Positions 25,260-33,017 of a stretch of DNA of 40,312 nt are shown here, piece by piece (the first letter of the stretch is position 1; the number at the start of each line of letters is the position of its first letter). The notes beneath the pieces were generated by a model. It was not told the DNA's origin, searched no databases, and saw nothing but the letters and a program-made list of their open reading frames with translations. The DNA is taken from contig JAURLI010000021.1 of assembly GCA_030831315.1 (NCBI GenBank), forward strand, positions 1 through 40,312, read 5' to 3'. Position numbers and translations under genes: made by a program. This DNA is from Alphaproteobacteria bacterium (lineage in GTDB: Bacteria > Pseudomonadota > Alphaproteobacteria > SMXQ01).

Positions 25260-25883
25260 ATGGCCGATGCGGTCAAGCTGACAGGTATTCTTCATTTTGC
25301 CATCGGCGTCGGCGATCTCGACGTCGGGCGGCGGTTTTACGAGAAGGTTCTGGGCTGCAAATACCTGCGCCAGAACGACACCACCGTGTTCATGCAGGTG
25401 GGCGACCAGTATTTCGTCCTTACCAATACCGCCCACCACCGCCCGCCCAACCCGCCCGGCGAATACGAGTTTCACCACGCCTTCATCGTCAACGGCGGCG
25501 ATTTCGACGAAGCGCTGCGTGCGCTCGAATCGTCGGGTCACCCGATCCTCGTTTACGAAGAAGAAGGCCACCGCACCTTCACCGGACGGCACGCCTATGT
25601 GCATGATCCCTTCGGCAACGCGATCGAGATCATCGATTTTCACGGCATCGGCGATTTCTCCCGCCCCGATTTCCAGGGCCGCCAGCGCCGCAAGGCGATG
25701 AAGAAGGCCAAGGCCCGGAAAAAGGCCCCCGCCAAAAAGGCCGCGAAAAAGAAGGCCGCTGCGAAGAAGGCGAAAGCCAAGAAAGCGGCGGCAAAGAAAC
25801 CCGTGCTGCGCCCGAGCCAGCGTCCGAAGGCGGCCCCCCGCCGTCCGTCCCGCCGCCCGCCGCGCCCTGCCCGCCGCCGCTAG
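25260..25883 (+). CDS. VOC/glyoxalase-fold protein with histone-H1-like tail
   Basis: 207-residue protein in two parts. Residues 1-135 are one VOC (glyoxalase/bleomycin/dioxygenase) domain: ILHFAIGVGDLDVGRRFYEKVLG, HHAFIV, VHDPFGNAIEIIDFHG, with H12, H72/H73 and E123 as possible metal ligands. From about 141 to the end the sequence is almost only Lys, Ala, Arg and Pro (AKKAAKKKAAAKK type, then PRRPSRRPPRPARRR), like histone H1 or bacterial nucleoid proteins. AGGGAAG is about 5 nt before ATG 25260. It ends 3 nt from the convergent gluQ stop. Domain fusion or tail growth by repeat expansion are both possible. Confidence 0.85.
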   Translation: MADAVKLTGILHFAIGVGDLDVGRRFYEKVLGCKYLRQNDTTVFMQVGDQYFVLTNTAHHRPPNPPGEYEFHHAFIVNGGDFDEALRALESSGHPILVYEEEGHRTFTGRHAYVHDPFGNAIEIIDFHGIGDFSRPDFQGRQRRKAMKKAKARKKAPAKKAAKKKAAAKKAKAKKAAAKKPVLRPSQRPKAAPRRPSRRPPRPARRR

Positions 25884-25886
25884 GCG

Positions 25887-26708
25887 TCAATCGGCGAATC
25901 CCGCAAGGGCGCGAACCTCGGCAGGACTGGTCCCCGCCTCGCGCAGGGACCTGATGCTGCGCGCGGCATCGCGCTTGGCGAGGCGTCGACCGTCTTCATC
26001 GCGCAAAAGGCCGTGGTGATGATATTGCGGCACAGGCAGTCCGAGTGCTGCCTGCAACACTCGCTGGATATGGGTCGCGGGCAGCAGGTCTTCCCCGCGC
26101 GTCACCAGGGTCACGCCCTGATGGGCATCGTCCACCACGCAGGCGAGATGATAGCTGGTGCCGATGTCGCGCCTCGCGATCACCGCGTCGCCGAACAGGC
26201 AGGCATCGACGGCAACGCGCCCCGCGCCGCGATCAAAGAATTCCAGCACCCCTGCCTGCCGTCCCGCCTTCGCGCAATCAAGGCGGATCGCCGCCTCGTC
26301 GCCCCGGCCACTGCGGTTCCGGCAGGTGCCGGGGTAAAGCGGGCCGTCAGGCCCCTGGGGCGCACCGCCAGCGGCAGCGATCTCGGCGGCGATCTCCTTG
26401 CGCGTACAGGAACAGGGATAGGTGAGGCCGGCCGCCGCCAGCGCGGCAAGAGCGGCATCATAGGCGGCGCGCCGTTCGGACTGGCGCAACACGGGGCCAT
26501 CCCATGAAAGGCCGAGCCAGGCGAGGTCTTCAAAGATCGCGTCCTCGTATTCGGGGCGGCAGCGGGTGAAGTCGATGTCCTCGATCCGCAGCAGGAAACG
26601 GCCGCCCGCGGCGCGCGCCGCGCGGACGGCGAACAGCGCCGCATGGGCATGGCCCAGGTGCAGATAGCCCGTCGGCGAGGGGGCAAATCGCGTAACCGTT
26701 TCAACCAA
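25887..26708 (-). CDS. gluQ: Glutamyl-Q tRNA(Asp) synthetase
   Basis: 273-residue GluRS-like protein lacking the anticodon-binding domain; it attaches glutamate to queuosine in tRNA-Asp. The HIGH motif is HLGH (17-20) in FAPSPTGYLHLGHAHAAL, the KMSKS equivalent is RRLAKRD near residue 245, and the zinc site has CSC (TYPCSCTRKE) and Y...C (YPGTCRN). Full length for the family is about 290. The start is a TTG at 26708 giving MVETVTRFAPSPTG; the Shine-Dalgarno is weak and an upstream CTG cannot be excluded. It is divergent from the alpha/beta hydrolase. Confidence 0.92.
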   Translation of the reverse strand: MVETVTRFAPSPTGYLHLGHAHAALFAVRAARAAGGRFLLRIEDIDFTRCRPEYEDAIFEDLAWLGLSWDGPVLRQSERRAAYDAALAALAAAGLTYPCSCTRKEIAAEIAAAGGAPQGPDGPLYPGTCRNRSGRGDEAAIRLDCAKAGRQAGVLEFFDRGAGRVAVDACLFGDAVIARRDIGTSYHLACVVDDAHQGVTLVTRGEDLLPATHIQRVLQAALGLPVPQYHHHGLLRDEDGRRLAKRDAARSIRSLREAGTSPAEVRALAGFAD

Positions 26709-26850
26709 GTGCAGGTTTCCAATCCTAGCCGCTAACGGCCCGATGATGGGCGGCAGTTAAGCCGATGACAAGCCCGCCGCCCGCCGTTTGCCGCACCGCG
26801 GCCCCGTGGTAGACTTCGACAAAATTTTCAAGAACACCGGGAGACCCGCC

Positions 26851-27726
26851 ATGGACGCCGCCACCGATACCCGTTTTGAAGACAAGTTCGTCGATGCGGG
26901 AGGATTCCGCATCCGCTACATCGAGGAAGGCGAAGGCCCCGCCGTGCTGCTGTTCCACGGTGCGTCGCTCGGCTCCTCGGCCGATGTGTTTCGGCGCAAC
27001 ATGGGACCTCTCGCCGCCGCAGGGCGACGCGTCATCGCCTTCGACTTTCCGGGTTTCGGCCTGTCGTCCTATACCGAGGACGGCTCCATGGCGCTGAAGA
27101 AAAAGGTCGTGCTCGCCTTCATGGATGCGCTCGGGCTCAAGAGCGCCGCGATGGTCGGCCACAGCCAGGCCGGCAACATCGCCGTCGGCATCGCGCTGGA
27201 GCTGCCCGAACGGGTGAGCCACGTCATCGTGCTCGGCACCGGCAGCCTGCTGCCGCCGCTCGATGGCGGTGCGGGCAAGCTCGAAGGCAAGGCCCAGGCA
27301 CGGCTGGAAAGCCGCATGGCGAAGGCGGAGCCGACGCCGGACGACACCCGTAAATTGCTGGAAGCGAATCTCTTTCATCACGAACTGATCACCGATGCCG
27401 AACTGAAGCTGCGTCATGCGCGCTCGGTCGGCGACAACTTCAAGGCATTCTGCGCCCGCCAGGAAATGGCCGAAGCGGCCAAGGCGCAGCCCAAGGATGA
27501 CAAGAAGGCCTCCGTACCCCTATGGCAACGCCTGACGGAAATGAAGCAGCCGCTTCTGATGATCTATGGGCGCGAGGACCGCGCGCGCGCCGCCGACCGT
27601 TTCGCGCAACTCCGCGCCCAGCAACCCGGCCTCAACATGCATCTCGCCGAGGGCTGCAAGCACCTCGTGCAATGGGATGCAGCAGAACTGTTCCACCGCC
27701 TCGCGGTGCCGTTCCTGAAAGCCTGA
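26851..27726 (+). CDS. Alpha/beta hydrolase
   Basis: 291-residue alpha/beta hydrolase fold protein. Oxyanion-region LLFHGASLG, nucleophile elbow GHSQAGN, acid in IYGREDRARAADR and His in EGCKHLVQWD, giving a complete Ser-Asp-His triad. The overall pattern resembles C-C bond hydrolases of meta-cleavage pathways, but esterase or epoxide-hydrolase-like activity cannot be ruled out. CGGGAG is about 7 nt before ATG 26851. It stands alone between divergent gluQ and a convergent methyltransferase gene 7 nt past its stop. Confidence 0.86.
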   Translation: MDAATDTRFEDKFVDAGGFRIRYIEEGEGPAVLLFHGASLGSSADVFRRNMGPLAAAGRRVIAFDFPGFGLSSYTEDGSMALKKKVVLAFMDALGLKSAAMVGHSQAGNIAVGIALELPERVSHVIVLGTGSLLPPLDGGAGKLEGKAQARLESRMAKAEPTPDDTRKLLEANLFHHELITDAELKLRHARSVGDNFKAFCARQEMAEAAKAQPKDDKKASVPLWQRLTEMKQPLLMIYGREDRARAADRFAQLRAQQPGLNMHLAEGCKHLVQWDAAELFHRLAVPFLKA

Positions 27727-27733
27727 AGTTTTC

Positions 27734-28288
27734 TCAGGACCTTTTCGCGGCGCAGCGGTGAAGAACGGCAGGGCGCGGCTCCGCCACCTCAAGATGTTCG
27801 TCGACGATGACCGACAGGCCGGCTACCCGAGCTGCCTCGGCGATTTCGTGCGGGCGGGCAAGGAAATCGGGGTTTGACGGCTTGCCGAACTTTTCGTTGC
27901 CGGTGCCGAAGGTCTCGTAGATCAGCGTGCCGCCCGGTGCGATCAGCGCGAGGGTCTGCGCCAGGGTCGGGCGCCACAGGTAATTGGCGACGATGACGGC
28001 GCGGAATTTTTCCTGCGCGAAGGGCCAGGGCGAACCGTCCTCGAGATTGCATTGCAGCGCCTCGAACCCATCACGGCCGTCGAGGTAATCAAGGGCGGAA
28101 ATATCGCGGTCCACCGCCAGCACCGGAATTTCGAGATCGAGCAGGTAGCGCGAATGCCTGCCCCCGCCTGCCGCAAGATCAAGGGCGCGCAGATCGGCGG
28201 GGCCGAGCGGGTCGAGGCGCGCCACCATGTCCTTCACCCAGGGCGAGGGTTTGGGCGGGGCCGGCCGCGGCACGGGCTGGGTTGACAT
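27734..28288 (-). CDS. Class I SAM-dependent methyltransferase
   Basis: 184-residue soluble methyltransferase. Motif I is ALDLAAGGGRHSRYLL, the acidic end of strand 2 is AVDRD, motif II region VIVANYLWRP, and motif III PGGTLIYETFGTGNE. The short, single-domain form resembles the TehB-like group; the substrate is unknown. ATG 28288 has AGGGAG about 7 nt upstream, so it is preferred over a TTG two codons earlier. It is convergent with the alpha/beta hydrolase. Confidence 0.83.
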   Translation of the reverse strand: MSTQPVPRPAPPKPSPWVKDMVARLDPLGPADLRALDLAAGGGRHSRYLLDLEIPVLAVDRDISALDYLDGRDGFEALQCNLEDGSPWPFAQEKFRAVIVANYLWRPTLAQTLALIAPGGTLIYETFGTGNEKFGKPSNPDFLARPHEIAEAARVAGLSVIVDEHLEVAEPRPAVLHRCAAKRS

Positions 28289-28434
28289 CGACAACTCCCT
28301 GAAAATAGAGCCTTTTTAGCCTAACCAAGCGCGCCGGTTGCGGCAATCCCCCGCCCCTTGCCCCGCTGGCGGCAACGGGCGTAGTCTTTCGTCAAAGGCA
28401 TGAATAAACAAGCCGATACAGGGAGGACGATCTG

Positions 28435-29490
28435 ATGCAATCCGCTACACGCACATTCTGGGCCCTTGCCGCCGCGGGCGCGGCGCTCTGGGGCGCACCG
28501 CAGGCCTCTGCCCAGGACATCTACAAGGGCAAGACCGTCAAGGTCATCGTCGGTAGCGCCGAAGGCAGCGGCGTCGATATTCTGGGCCGCGTGGTCGTGC
28601 GCCACCTCAGCAAGCACATCCCCGGTAACCCGACCGTCATCGCCAACAACATGGCACAGCCCCAGTCCATTGCTGCCGCCAATTACGTCGTCAACGTCGC
28701 CAAGCCCGACGGCATGACCATCGGTTCGGGCTCCGCCGGGCTTTTCAGCCGTGCCATCTCGCAACCCAATATCCGCTTCAGCCTCGACAAGCTGACCTGG
28801 CTCGCCAACCTCTATGGCGCGACGGTGCTGTTCTGGATGCGCTCCGACTTCCCGTGCCAGACGATCGAGGCGCTCAAGACATGCCCGCAGCGCCTCAAGT
28901 TCGCCGCCACCGCACGCGGTTCCACCGGCTACGGACTCGCGCCGGAAATCCTGAAGGAGTCGCTTGGGCTCAAGATGGACATCATTTACGGCTACAAGAG
29001 CAGCTCGATCCCGCTCGCCATCGAACAGGGCGAGGCGCACGCTTCTGGCGGTGACCTGATCGGCTTCTTCGGCGGCCGTCCCAAGCAGATGCTGGATCAG
29101 GGCAAGCTCAAGGTTCTAGTGCAGGTCGCGGGCAAGAAGGCGCCGCAGCTTGATCCCTACAAGACGACATGGATCATGGACGTCGTACCGGCCAGCCACA
29201 AGGGCCTGTTCAGCATGGTCAACCCGATGATCGACATGGCCCGGCCGTTCTTCGCCGCGCCGAACACGCCCGCCGACCGCACTGCGATCCTGCGCAAGGC
29301 CTTCGGCGATCTCGCCAAGGACAAGGCCTTCCAGGACGAAGTCCGCAAGGCGGCGAGCATCGACGTCGATTACGTGCCGGGTGCCGAAATGAACGACGCC
29401 ATCAAGGCGATGCTCGACCAGCCGGAAGACGTGAAGAACCGCGTGATCGCCTTGCTTGCCAGCGGCAAGAAGAAGAAAAAGAAACAGTAG
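28435..29490 (+). CDS. Tripartite tricarboxylate transporter-type binding protein (TctC/Bug family)
   Basis: 351-residue exported binding protein. The signal peptide is MQSATRTFWALAAAG...QASA-QD. The mature protein has KTVKVIVGSAEGSGVDILGRVVVRHLSKHIPGNPTVIANNM, the TctC/Bug opening pattern, and a second lobe from about 140. Bug proteins bind organic acids for TctAB permeases or sensing; none is adjacent, so it is an orphan. It ends in a run of lysines (KKKKKKQ-like). GGGAGGACG lies upstream of ATG 28435. A terminator follows at 29511. Confidence 0.85.
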   Translation: MQSATRTFWALAAAGAALWGAPQASAQDIYKGKTVKVIVGSAEGSGVDILGRVVVRHLSKHIPGNPTVIANNMAQPQSIAAANYVVNVAKPDGMTIGSGSAGLFSRAISQPNIRFSLDKLTWLANLYGATVLFWMRSDFPCQTIEALKTCPQRLKFAATARGSTGYGLAPEILKESLGLKMDIIYGYKSSSIPLAIEQGEAHASGGDLIGFFGGRPKQMLDQGKLKVLVQVAGKKAPQLDPYKTTWIMDVVPASHKGLFSMVNPMIDMARPFFAAPNTPADRTAILRKAFGDLAKDKAFQDEVRKAASIDVDYVPGAEMNDAIKAMLDQPEDVKNRVIALLASGKKKKKKQ

Positions 29491-29510
29491 TTTCTGGCAA
29501 CAGCGACGTG

Positions 29511-29539
29511 AAAGGGCCGCCTCCAGGCGGCTCTTTTTT
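29511..29539 (+). terminator. Rho-independent terminator after the TctC-like gene
   Basis: AGGGCCGCC pairs with GGCGGCTCT (one G-T wobble) around TCCA, followed by six T. It starts about 20 nt after the stop. The sequence beyond it changes to markedly lower GC. Confidence 0.88.
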
Positions 29540-29752
29540 GTCTACAATATGACAGTCGCGGCACTGCGCCATACTCTTCGGGCCTCTGGATTGATGCAGA
29601 TCTGTAGGTTTAGATTAGTAGAATATTACCCCCCATAGTGGACTTAATAATCTTATTGGAACCTTGTAATTAACCTAAGTTATGTGAAAATCACGTCGAC
29701 GCCGTGTCGTAGTCCGGTAATTCTTGGCTACTCGTTTAAGGGGGCCAACAAA

Positions 29753-30508
29753 GTGACACCGGACCGAATTCTTCGCAGTCTTATTGTTTGTTTTGGGCTG
29801 GCCGTGATGACGCTGCCGGTGCAAGCTGCCGACCTCAGCCCCGAGATGCGGGGCCAGATCGAGGCGGTGGTCAAGAGCTACCTGCTGAAGAACCCTGAGA
29901 TCATCCGTGATGCTTCTGCGGTGCTGGCCGCACGCGAGGAAGCGGAGAAGGCTGCTGCTGTAGCGAAGGCACTCGCCGGGAGCCGGGAGGCGCTGGAGCG
30001 CGATCCGGGCTCACCCGTTGGCGGCAATCCCCGGGGCGACGTCACGGTGGTCGAGTTCTTCGACTACAATAGCGGCTACTGCAAGCGGGTTGCGCCGAGT
30101 GTGACCGCCTTGGTCGCGGCCGATCGCGGCGTCCGCTTGGTCTACAAAGAGTTCCCCATCCTTGGCCCGACGTCGCTTCTGGGCGCCAAGGCTGCGCTGG
30201 CGGCGCAGCGGCAGGGCAAGTACGTGGCTTTCCACGAGGCGCTGTTCGAACTGCCCGAAATAAGCGACGCGACGCTGAAGGATCTGAGCGGCCGGCTCGG
30301 GCTCGACCATGCCCGCCTCGTGAAGGACATGCAGGATCCTGCGATTGCCGCGCAGATCGCACGCGATCACGAGCTTGCGCGCTCACTCGACATCAACGGC
30401 ACGCCGGGCTTCGTGATCGGTAACCGCCTGATACCGGGAGCGGTTGAGACCGCGGTCCTGCAGCAGATCGTCAACGAGGAGCGCGCCGCGGCGAAGGCGC
30501 GGAAATAA
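29753..30508 (+). CDS. DsbA-family thioredoxin-fold protein with SxxC active site, exported
   Basis: 251-residue protein from GTG 29753, which has AAGGGGG 9 nt upstream; the frame opens earlier at 29684 but without a ribosome site. Signal peptide: RILRSLIVCFGLAVMTLPVQAA. An N-terminal helical segment (35-80, LKNPEIIRDASAVL) as in Com1/BdbD-like DsbA proteins, then the thioredoxin/DsbA domain (VTVVEFFDYNSGYCKRVAP) and cis-Pro loop NGTPGFVIG. The active site reads S107-G-Y-C110; relatives have CxYC, so the reactive first Cys is lost (AGC at 30071, one base from TGC). Oxidase or isomerase activity is unlikely; chaperone or thiol-trapping roles are possible. It lies 209 nt before a 22-Cys secreted protein. 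Confidence 0.85.
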   Translation: MTPDRILRSLIVCFGLAVMTLPVQAADLSPEMRGQIEAVVKSYLLKNPEIIRDASAVLAAREEAEKAAAVAKALAGSREALERDPGSPVGGNPRGDVTVVEFFDYNSGYCKRVAPSVTALVAADRGVRLVYKEFPILGPTSLLGAKAALAAQRQGKYVAFHEALFELPEISDATLKDLSGRLGLDHARLVKDMQDPAIAAQIARDHELARSLDINGTPGFVIGNRLIPGAVETAVLQQIVNEERAAAKARK

Positions 30509-30594
30509 CCAAAGATAAGGAGCAATGCACTCGTCAGAGAAGGTTCGGGCATCGCATGGGGAGAGTGAAGCTGAAAACAGTGGTGTGATCCGCC

Positions 30595-30640
30595 GACATG
30601 TTGACTGCGACATGTATTGGTTTTTATTCGCAATATAATC
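30595..30640 (+). promoter_or_regulatory. Promoter with direct repeat, upstream of the Cys-rich gene
   Basis: CGACATGT occurs twice (30595-30602 and 30609-30616), 14 nt start to start, and a perfect TATAAT lies at 30635-30640. There is no good -35 box at the right distance. A weak -35 with tandem repeats just upstream is the layout of an activator-dependent promoter. The mRNA start would be near 30647, about 70 nt before the ATG. Confidence 0.45.
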
Positions 30641-30716
30641 AAAAAAACCTCTTAGAAATACGCGCTTACTGTTCAATCAAAACCAAATAAAGTGAAAATA
30701 AAAAGGGGGAAAATTC

Positions 30717-31805
30717 ATGAAGAAAAAATTCGCTATTTTGTTGTCTGCATTTCTAATCGCGATATTCGCCATTTCCATCACTTCCGGTGCTCAGGCTTCG
30801 GGGCCAGAGTTCTGCTGGCTTGATTCCTATGGTCGCGGGGTCGGCACAATTCCGTCCTCCTGCGCAGAGGGCCAACAGAAAATTGGAGCTCTTTGCTACA
30901 AAAATTGTCCAGATGGGATGAAGCGAAAGGGTTTTGACTGTCATTCAGTCTGTCCTAAGGGCACGCGCGATGATGGTTTGTTTTGCCGTGCGGCCGAATA
31001 TGGACGTGGCGCCGGTTATGCTTGGAGGGGTGGAGACGGTTTCAGCGATCGCGGAATGAGAAAACGTTGTGAGCGCAAACATGGCAAAGGAAACTGCGAA
31101 AAAGATGGCGCCATCTTTTATCCCAAATGCAGAACTGGCTATCAAAAAGTCGGCTGCTGCATCTGCCGTCCCAAGAAACCCGACTGCTCTGCGCTGGGGC
31201 TTAAGGCGGGGATCGATTTGTCTTGTGCAAAGAGGGTAAATATAGGCAAGCCTGAAACAGGAACCTGCGGTAAAGGTGAGCAAAAAGATGCGGGACTTTG
31301 CTATAAAAACTGCAGAGCCGGCTATGGAAGTATCGGCCCGGTATGTTGGGGCAAAAAGCCCAAGGGCTGGGTTGCTTGCGGCATGGGTGCAGCTAAGGAC
31401 CGCAAGACCTGTGCGTCCATCGTCTTCGGCCAGGTATCATCGGTCGGTACGATGGCAATGAACATCGCGACCATGGGCGGGTCAGGGGCTGCAACTGCAG
31501 CGGCGTCGTCGGAGGAGAAGGCCAGTAGGCTAGCAAAGCTGAAGAAACAATATGCCGATATGAAGGCTGCCTATGATGCAGCCAAAAAGTCTAGTAAGGC
31601 TTTGCAGGACGCTGAGAAAGCTTATAACGCCGCCGATAGGGCCTCAAAGACTTATAAGGCTGCTAACACCGCACAAAACGTCGTGACAGAAGAAGACATA
31701 ATCCGCTTGTCAGCTCAGATTCTGGCCATTGTCGATACAAGCGGAGTGGCAGCGACGGTGGGCGCATATACCTATCCGAAGTGCAGTAAGTATTTTAAAA
31801 AGTAG
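30717..31805 (+). CDS. Exported cysteine-rich repeat protein with C-terminal helical domain
   Basis: 362 residues, unlike any core bacterial enzyme I recognise. Residues 1-27 are a signal peptide (MKKKFAILLSAFLIAIFAIS, cleavage near AQA-SG). Residues 33-232 hold 21 of 22 cysteines. Two copies of a unit (C-x-x-G-Q/E-Q-K-x-x-x-L-CYKNC, at 49-64 and 184-199), two YGRGxG motifs (38, 95) and GCCIC (146-150) suggest disulfide-bonded modules. Residues 234-262 are Gly/Ala/Met-rich, 265-320 are a Lys/Ala coiled-coil-like helix, and the end is AYTYPKCSKYFKK with C356. The Cys modules recall secreted proteins of protists and some marine bacteria, from memory only. AAGGGGG lies 8 nt before ATG. Base composition is far more AT-rich than the chromosome. 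Function unknown. Confidence 0.85.
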   Translation: MKKKFAILLSAFLIAIFAISITSGAQASGPEFCWLDSYGRGVGTIPSSCAEGQQKIGALCYKNCPDGMKRKGFDCHSVCPKGTRDDGLFCRAAEYGRGAGYAWRGGDGFSDRGMRKRCERKHGKGNCEKDGAIFYPKCRTGYQKVGCCICRPKKPDCSALGLKAGIDLSCAKRVNIGKPETGTCGKGEQKDAGLCYKNCRAGYGSIGPVCWGKKPKGWVACGMGAAKDRKTCASIVFGQVSSVGTMAMNIATMGGSGAATAAASSEEKASRLAKLKKQYADMKAAYDAAKKSSKALQDAEKAYNAADRASKTYKAANTAQNVVTEEDIIRLSAQILAIVDTSGVAATVGAYTYPKCSKYFKK

Positions 31806-31940
31806 GTCTGGCTCAACGTCAAGAAATTAGGGGTAAAAAGCTCATGAAATTGATGTAACGCCAGATTGTTTGTTTGGACAGAATATGTCGGTTTTCAATT
31901 CGCCACAGGTATTCAGTCCAAATAGATTTCTGATCATTTT

Positions 31941-31985
31941 ATTGCCTCGTCGAGATAAAGCCTCGGCGAGGCAATAATTTTTACT
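31941..31985 (+). terminator. Strong terminator-like hairpin after the Cys-rich gene
   Basis: ATTGCCTCGTCGAG (31941-31954) pairs along all 14 bases with CTCGGCGAGGCAAT (31962-31975), with one G-T wobble, across a seven-base loop. A T-rich stretch follows. It lies 135 nt beyond the stop. It could also stop transcription coming from the other side, since the stem is flanked by A/T on both sides. Confidence 0.8.
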
Positions 31986-32435
31986 GTTTTTTATAATTTT
32001 TTTTAATTTTATAAAAATTCATGCAAATCAAATTTTTAAAAGAAAATGAAAGTTAATTAAAAAAATAATGTAAATCAGAAGATTTGCGCTATTCAAAGTA
32101 TTTACCTCAGCGCTTTAGCCTTTCTCTCTGGCTTTTGCAAAGTAAGGTCATAGCGATCTGATCTGCGCGGCAAACTAAAAAGCGGTACCACCGAACATCA
32201 GCACACAACGATCTAAAGTTGGGAGACTGGAAGACAGGCAGCTGTTTAAACGCCAAAAACAAACCTGCGTAATCTGCTTATGCCTCAGAATTTTTTCCTA
32301 AGAGACTTAAAAGCCAACGTAAATCCTCGGCTCCGGCGGAAACCCATAAAAATTCGCAGGAGTTTACGGTGTTCAGGAATGGCGCTTAAACCCAAGGAAA
32401 CAATGCTAAATCAAAAAATTTGAAGCGGGTGGGAG
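31986..32435. other. AT-rich non-coding stretch between the Cys-rich gene and tRNA-Phe
   Basis: Together with 31806-31940 this is the only gap over 300 nt without a gene. The first 120 nt are almost pure A/T (long T and A runs), the rest is moderate in GC. I see no open frame with a ribosome site, no transposon ends and no copy of the tRNA-Phe 3' end. An imperfect GCGCT/AGCGC pair lies near 32087-32115. It may be a spacer, a bound silencer region or the remains of an integrated element. Confidence 0.5.
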
Positions 32436-32511
32436 TGGTGCCCAGGGACGGAATTGAACCGCCGACACGGGGATTTTCAGTCCCCTGCTCTACCAACTGA
32501 GCTACCTGGGC
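32436..32511 (-). tRNA. tRNA-Phe (anticodon GAA)
   Basis: On the minus strand: acceptor GCCCAGG/CCTGGGC, D arm TAGCTCAGTTGGTAGAGCA, anticodon stem GGGGA/TCCCC around loop CTGAAAA (GAA), and T arm CGGCGG-TTCAATT-CCGTC. CCA is encoded (32438-32436). Next to yacG, as in many alphaproteobacteria. Confidence 0.97.
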
Positions 32512-32551
32512 GCCGTGCAAGAGAGAACACGCCGATTGGGCGTGCCGGGCG

Positions 32552-32580
32552 GTTATAGGGGCATTCGCAGCCCCTGTAAA
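32552..32580 (-). promoter_or_regulatory. Promoter of tRNA-Phe
   Basis: On the minus strand TTTACA (32580-32575) and TATAAC (32557-32552) are 17 nt apart, giving a start about 35 nt before the tRNA. The spacer itself is an inverted repeat (AGGGGC/GCCCCT). The tRNA can thus be made independently of yacG. Confidence 0.65.
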
Positions 32581-32630
32581 GACGCAGGGTGAGCCAGCCC
32601 AGACCCCCGAAAATCCCGGAAACCCGGGCT

Positions 32631-32858
32631 TCAGTCCCGCTCGGTGTCGGGCGCCTCGGTCCCCCGGGGGCCGTCTTCCTCGAAGCCGTCGGGTGGCTCC
32701 ACGGCGGGAATGCGATAGCTGCCCTCCAGCCACCGGCCAAGGTCAAGATCGGCACAGCGGCGCGAACAGAAAGGCAGGAACTCCGTTGCTGCCGGCTTGG
32801 AGCAGATGGGGCAGGAACGCCGGCGCTTCGATGGCGCCGCTGCGGAAGCTTTCTTCAT
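32631..32858 (-). CDS. yacG: DNA gyrase inhibitor YacG
   Basis: 75-residue zinc protein. Zinc ligands C16, C19, C31 and C35 (CPICSKP...FCSRRC) are followed by DLGRWLEGSYRIP, the YacG signature; the C-terminal tail is acidic. E. coli YacG binds GyrB and blocks gyrase. The ATG at 32858 (MKKASAAAPSKRRR) gives the family N-terminus; the frame extends upstream by 28 residues that do not fit. It normally sits directly after rng; here 520 nt with a broken gene lie between. Confidence 0.9.
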   Translation of the reverse strand: MKKASAAAPSKRRRSCPICSKPAATEFLPFCSRRCADLDLGRWLEGSYRIPAVEPPDGFEEDGPRGTEAPDTERD

Positions 32859-33017
32859 GGCCGGAGAGTAGCCCGCACAGGAGCCCGCTCCAAGCCCCCC
32901 GCCATAAGCTCGGATTTCCGACATGCCTAACATTTTATGCAAATTGATAAAAATTTTGCTGGAAAATCAAAGTGATAGGATTTGACCAAATTATGCCTTC
33001 AATTAGTTTCCGGTTTT

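Noticed and set aside
29540-32511. Attachment-site duplication of tRNA-Phe around the low-GC segment
   Set aside because: I looked for a second copy of the tRNA-Phe 3' end to the left and found none; the segment may have arrived another way.
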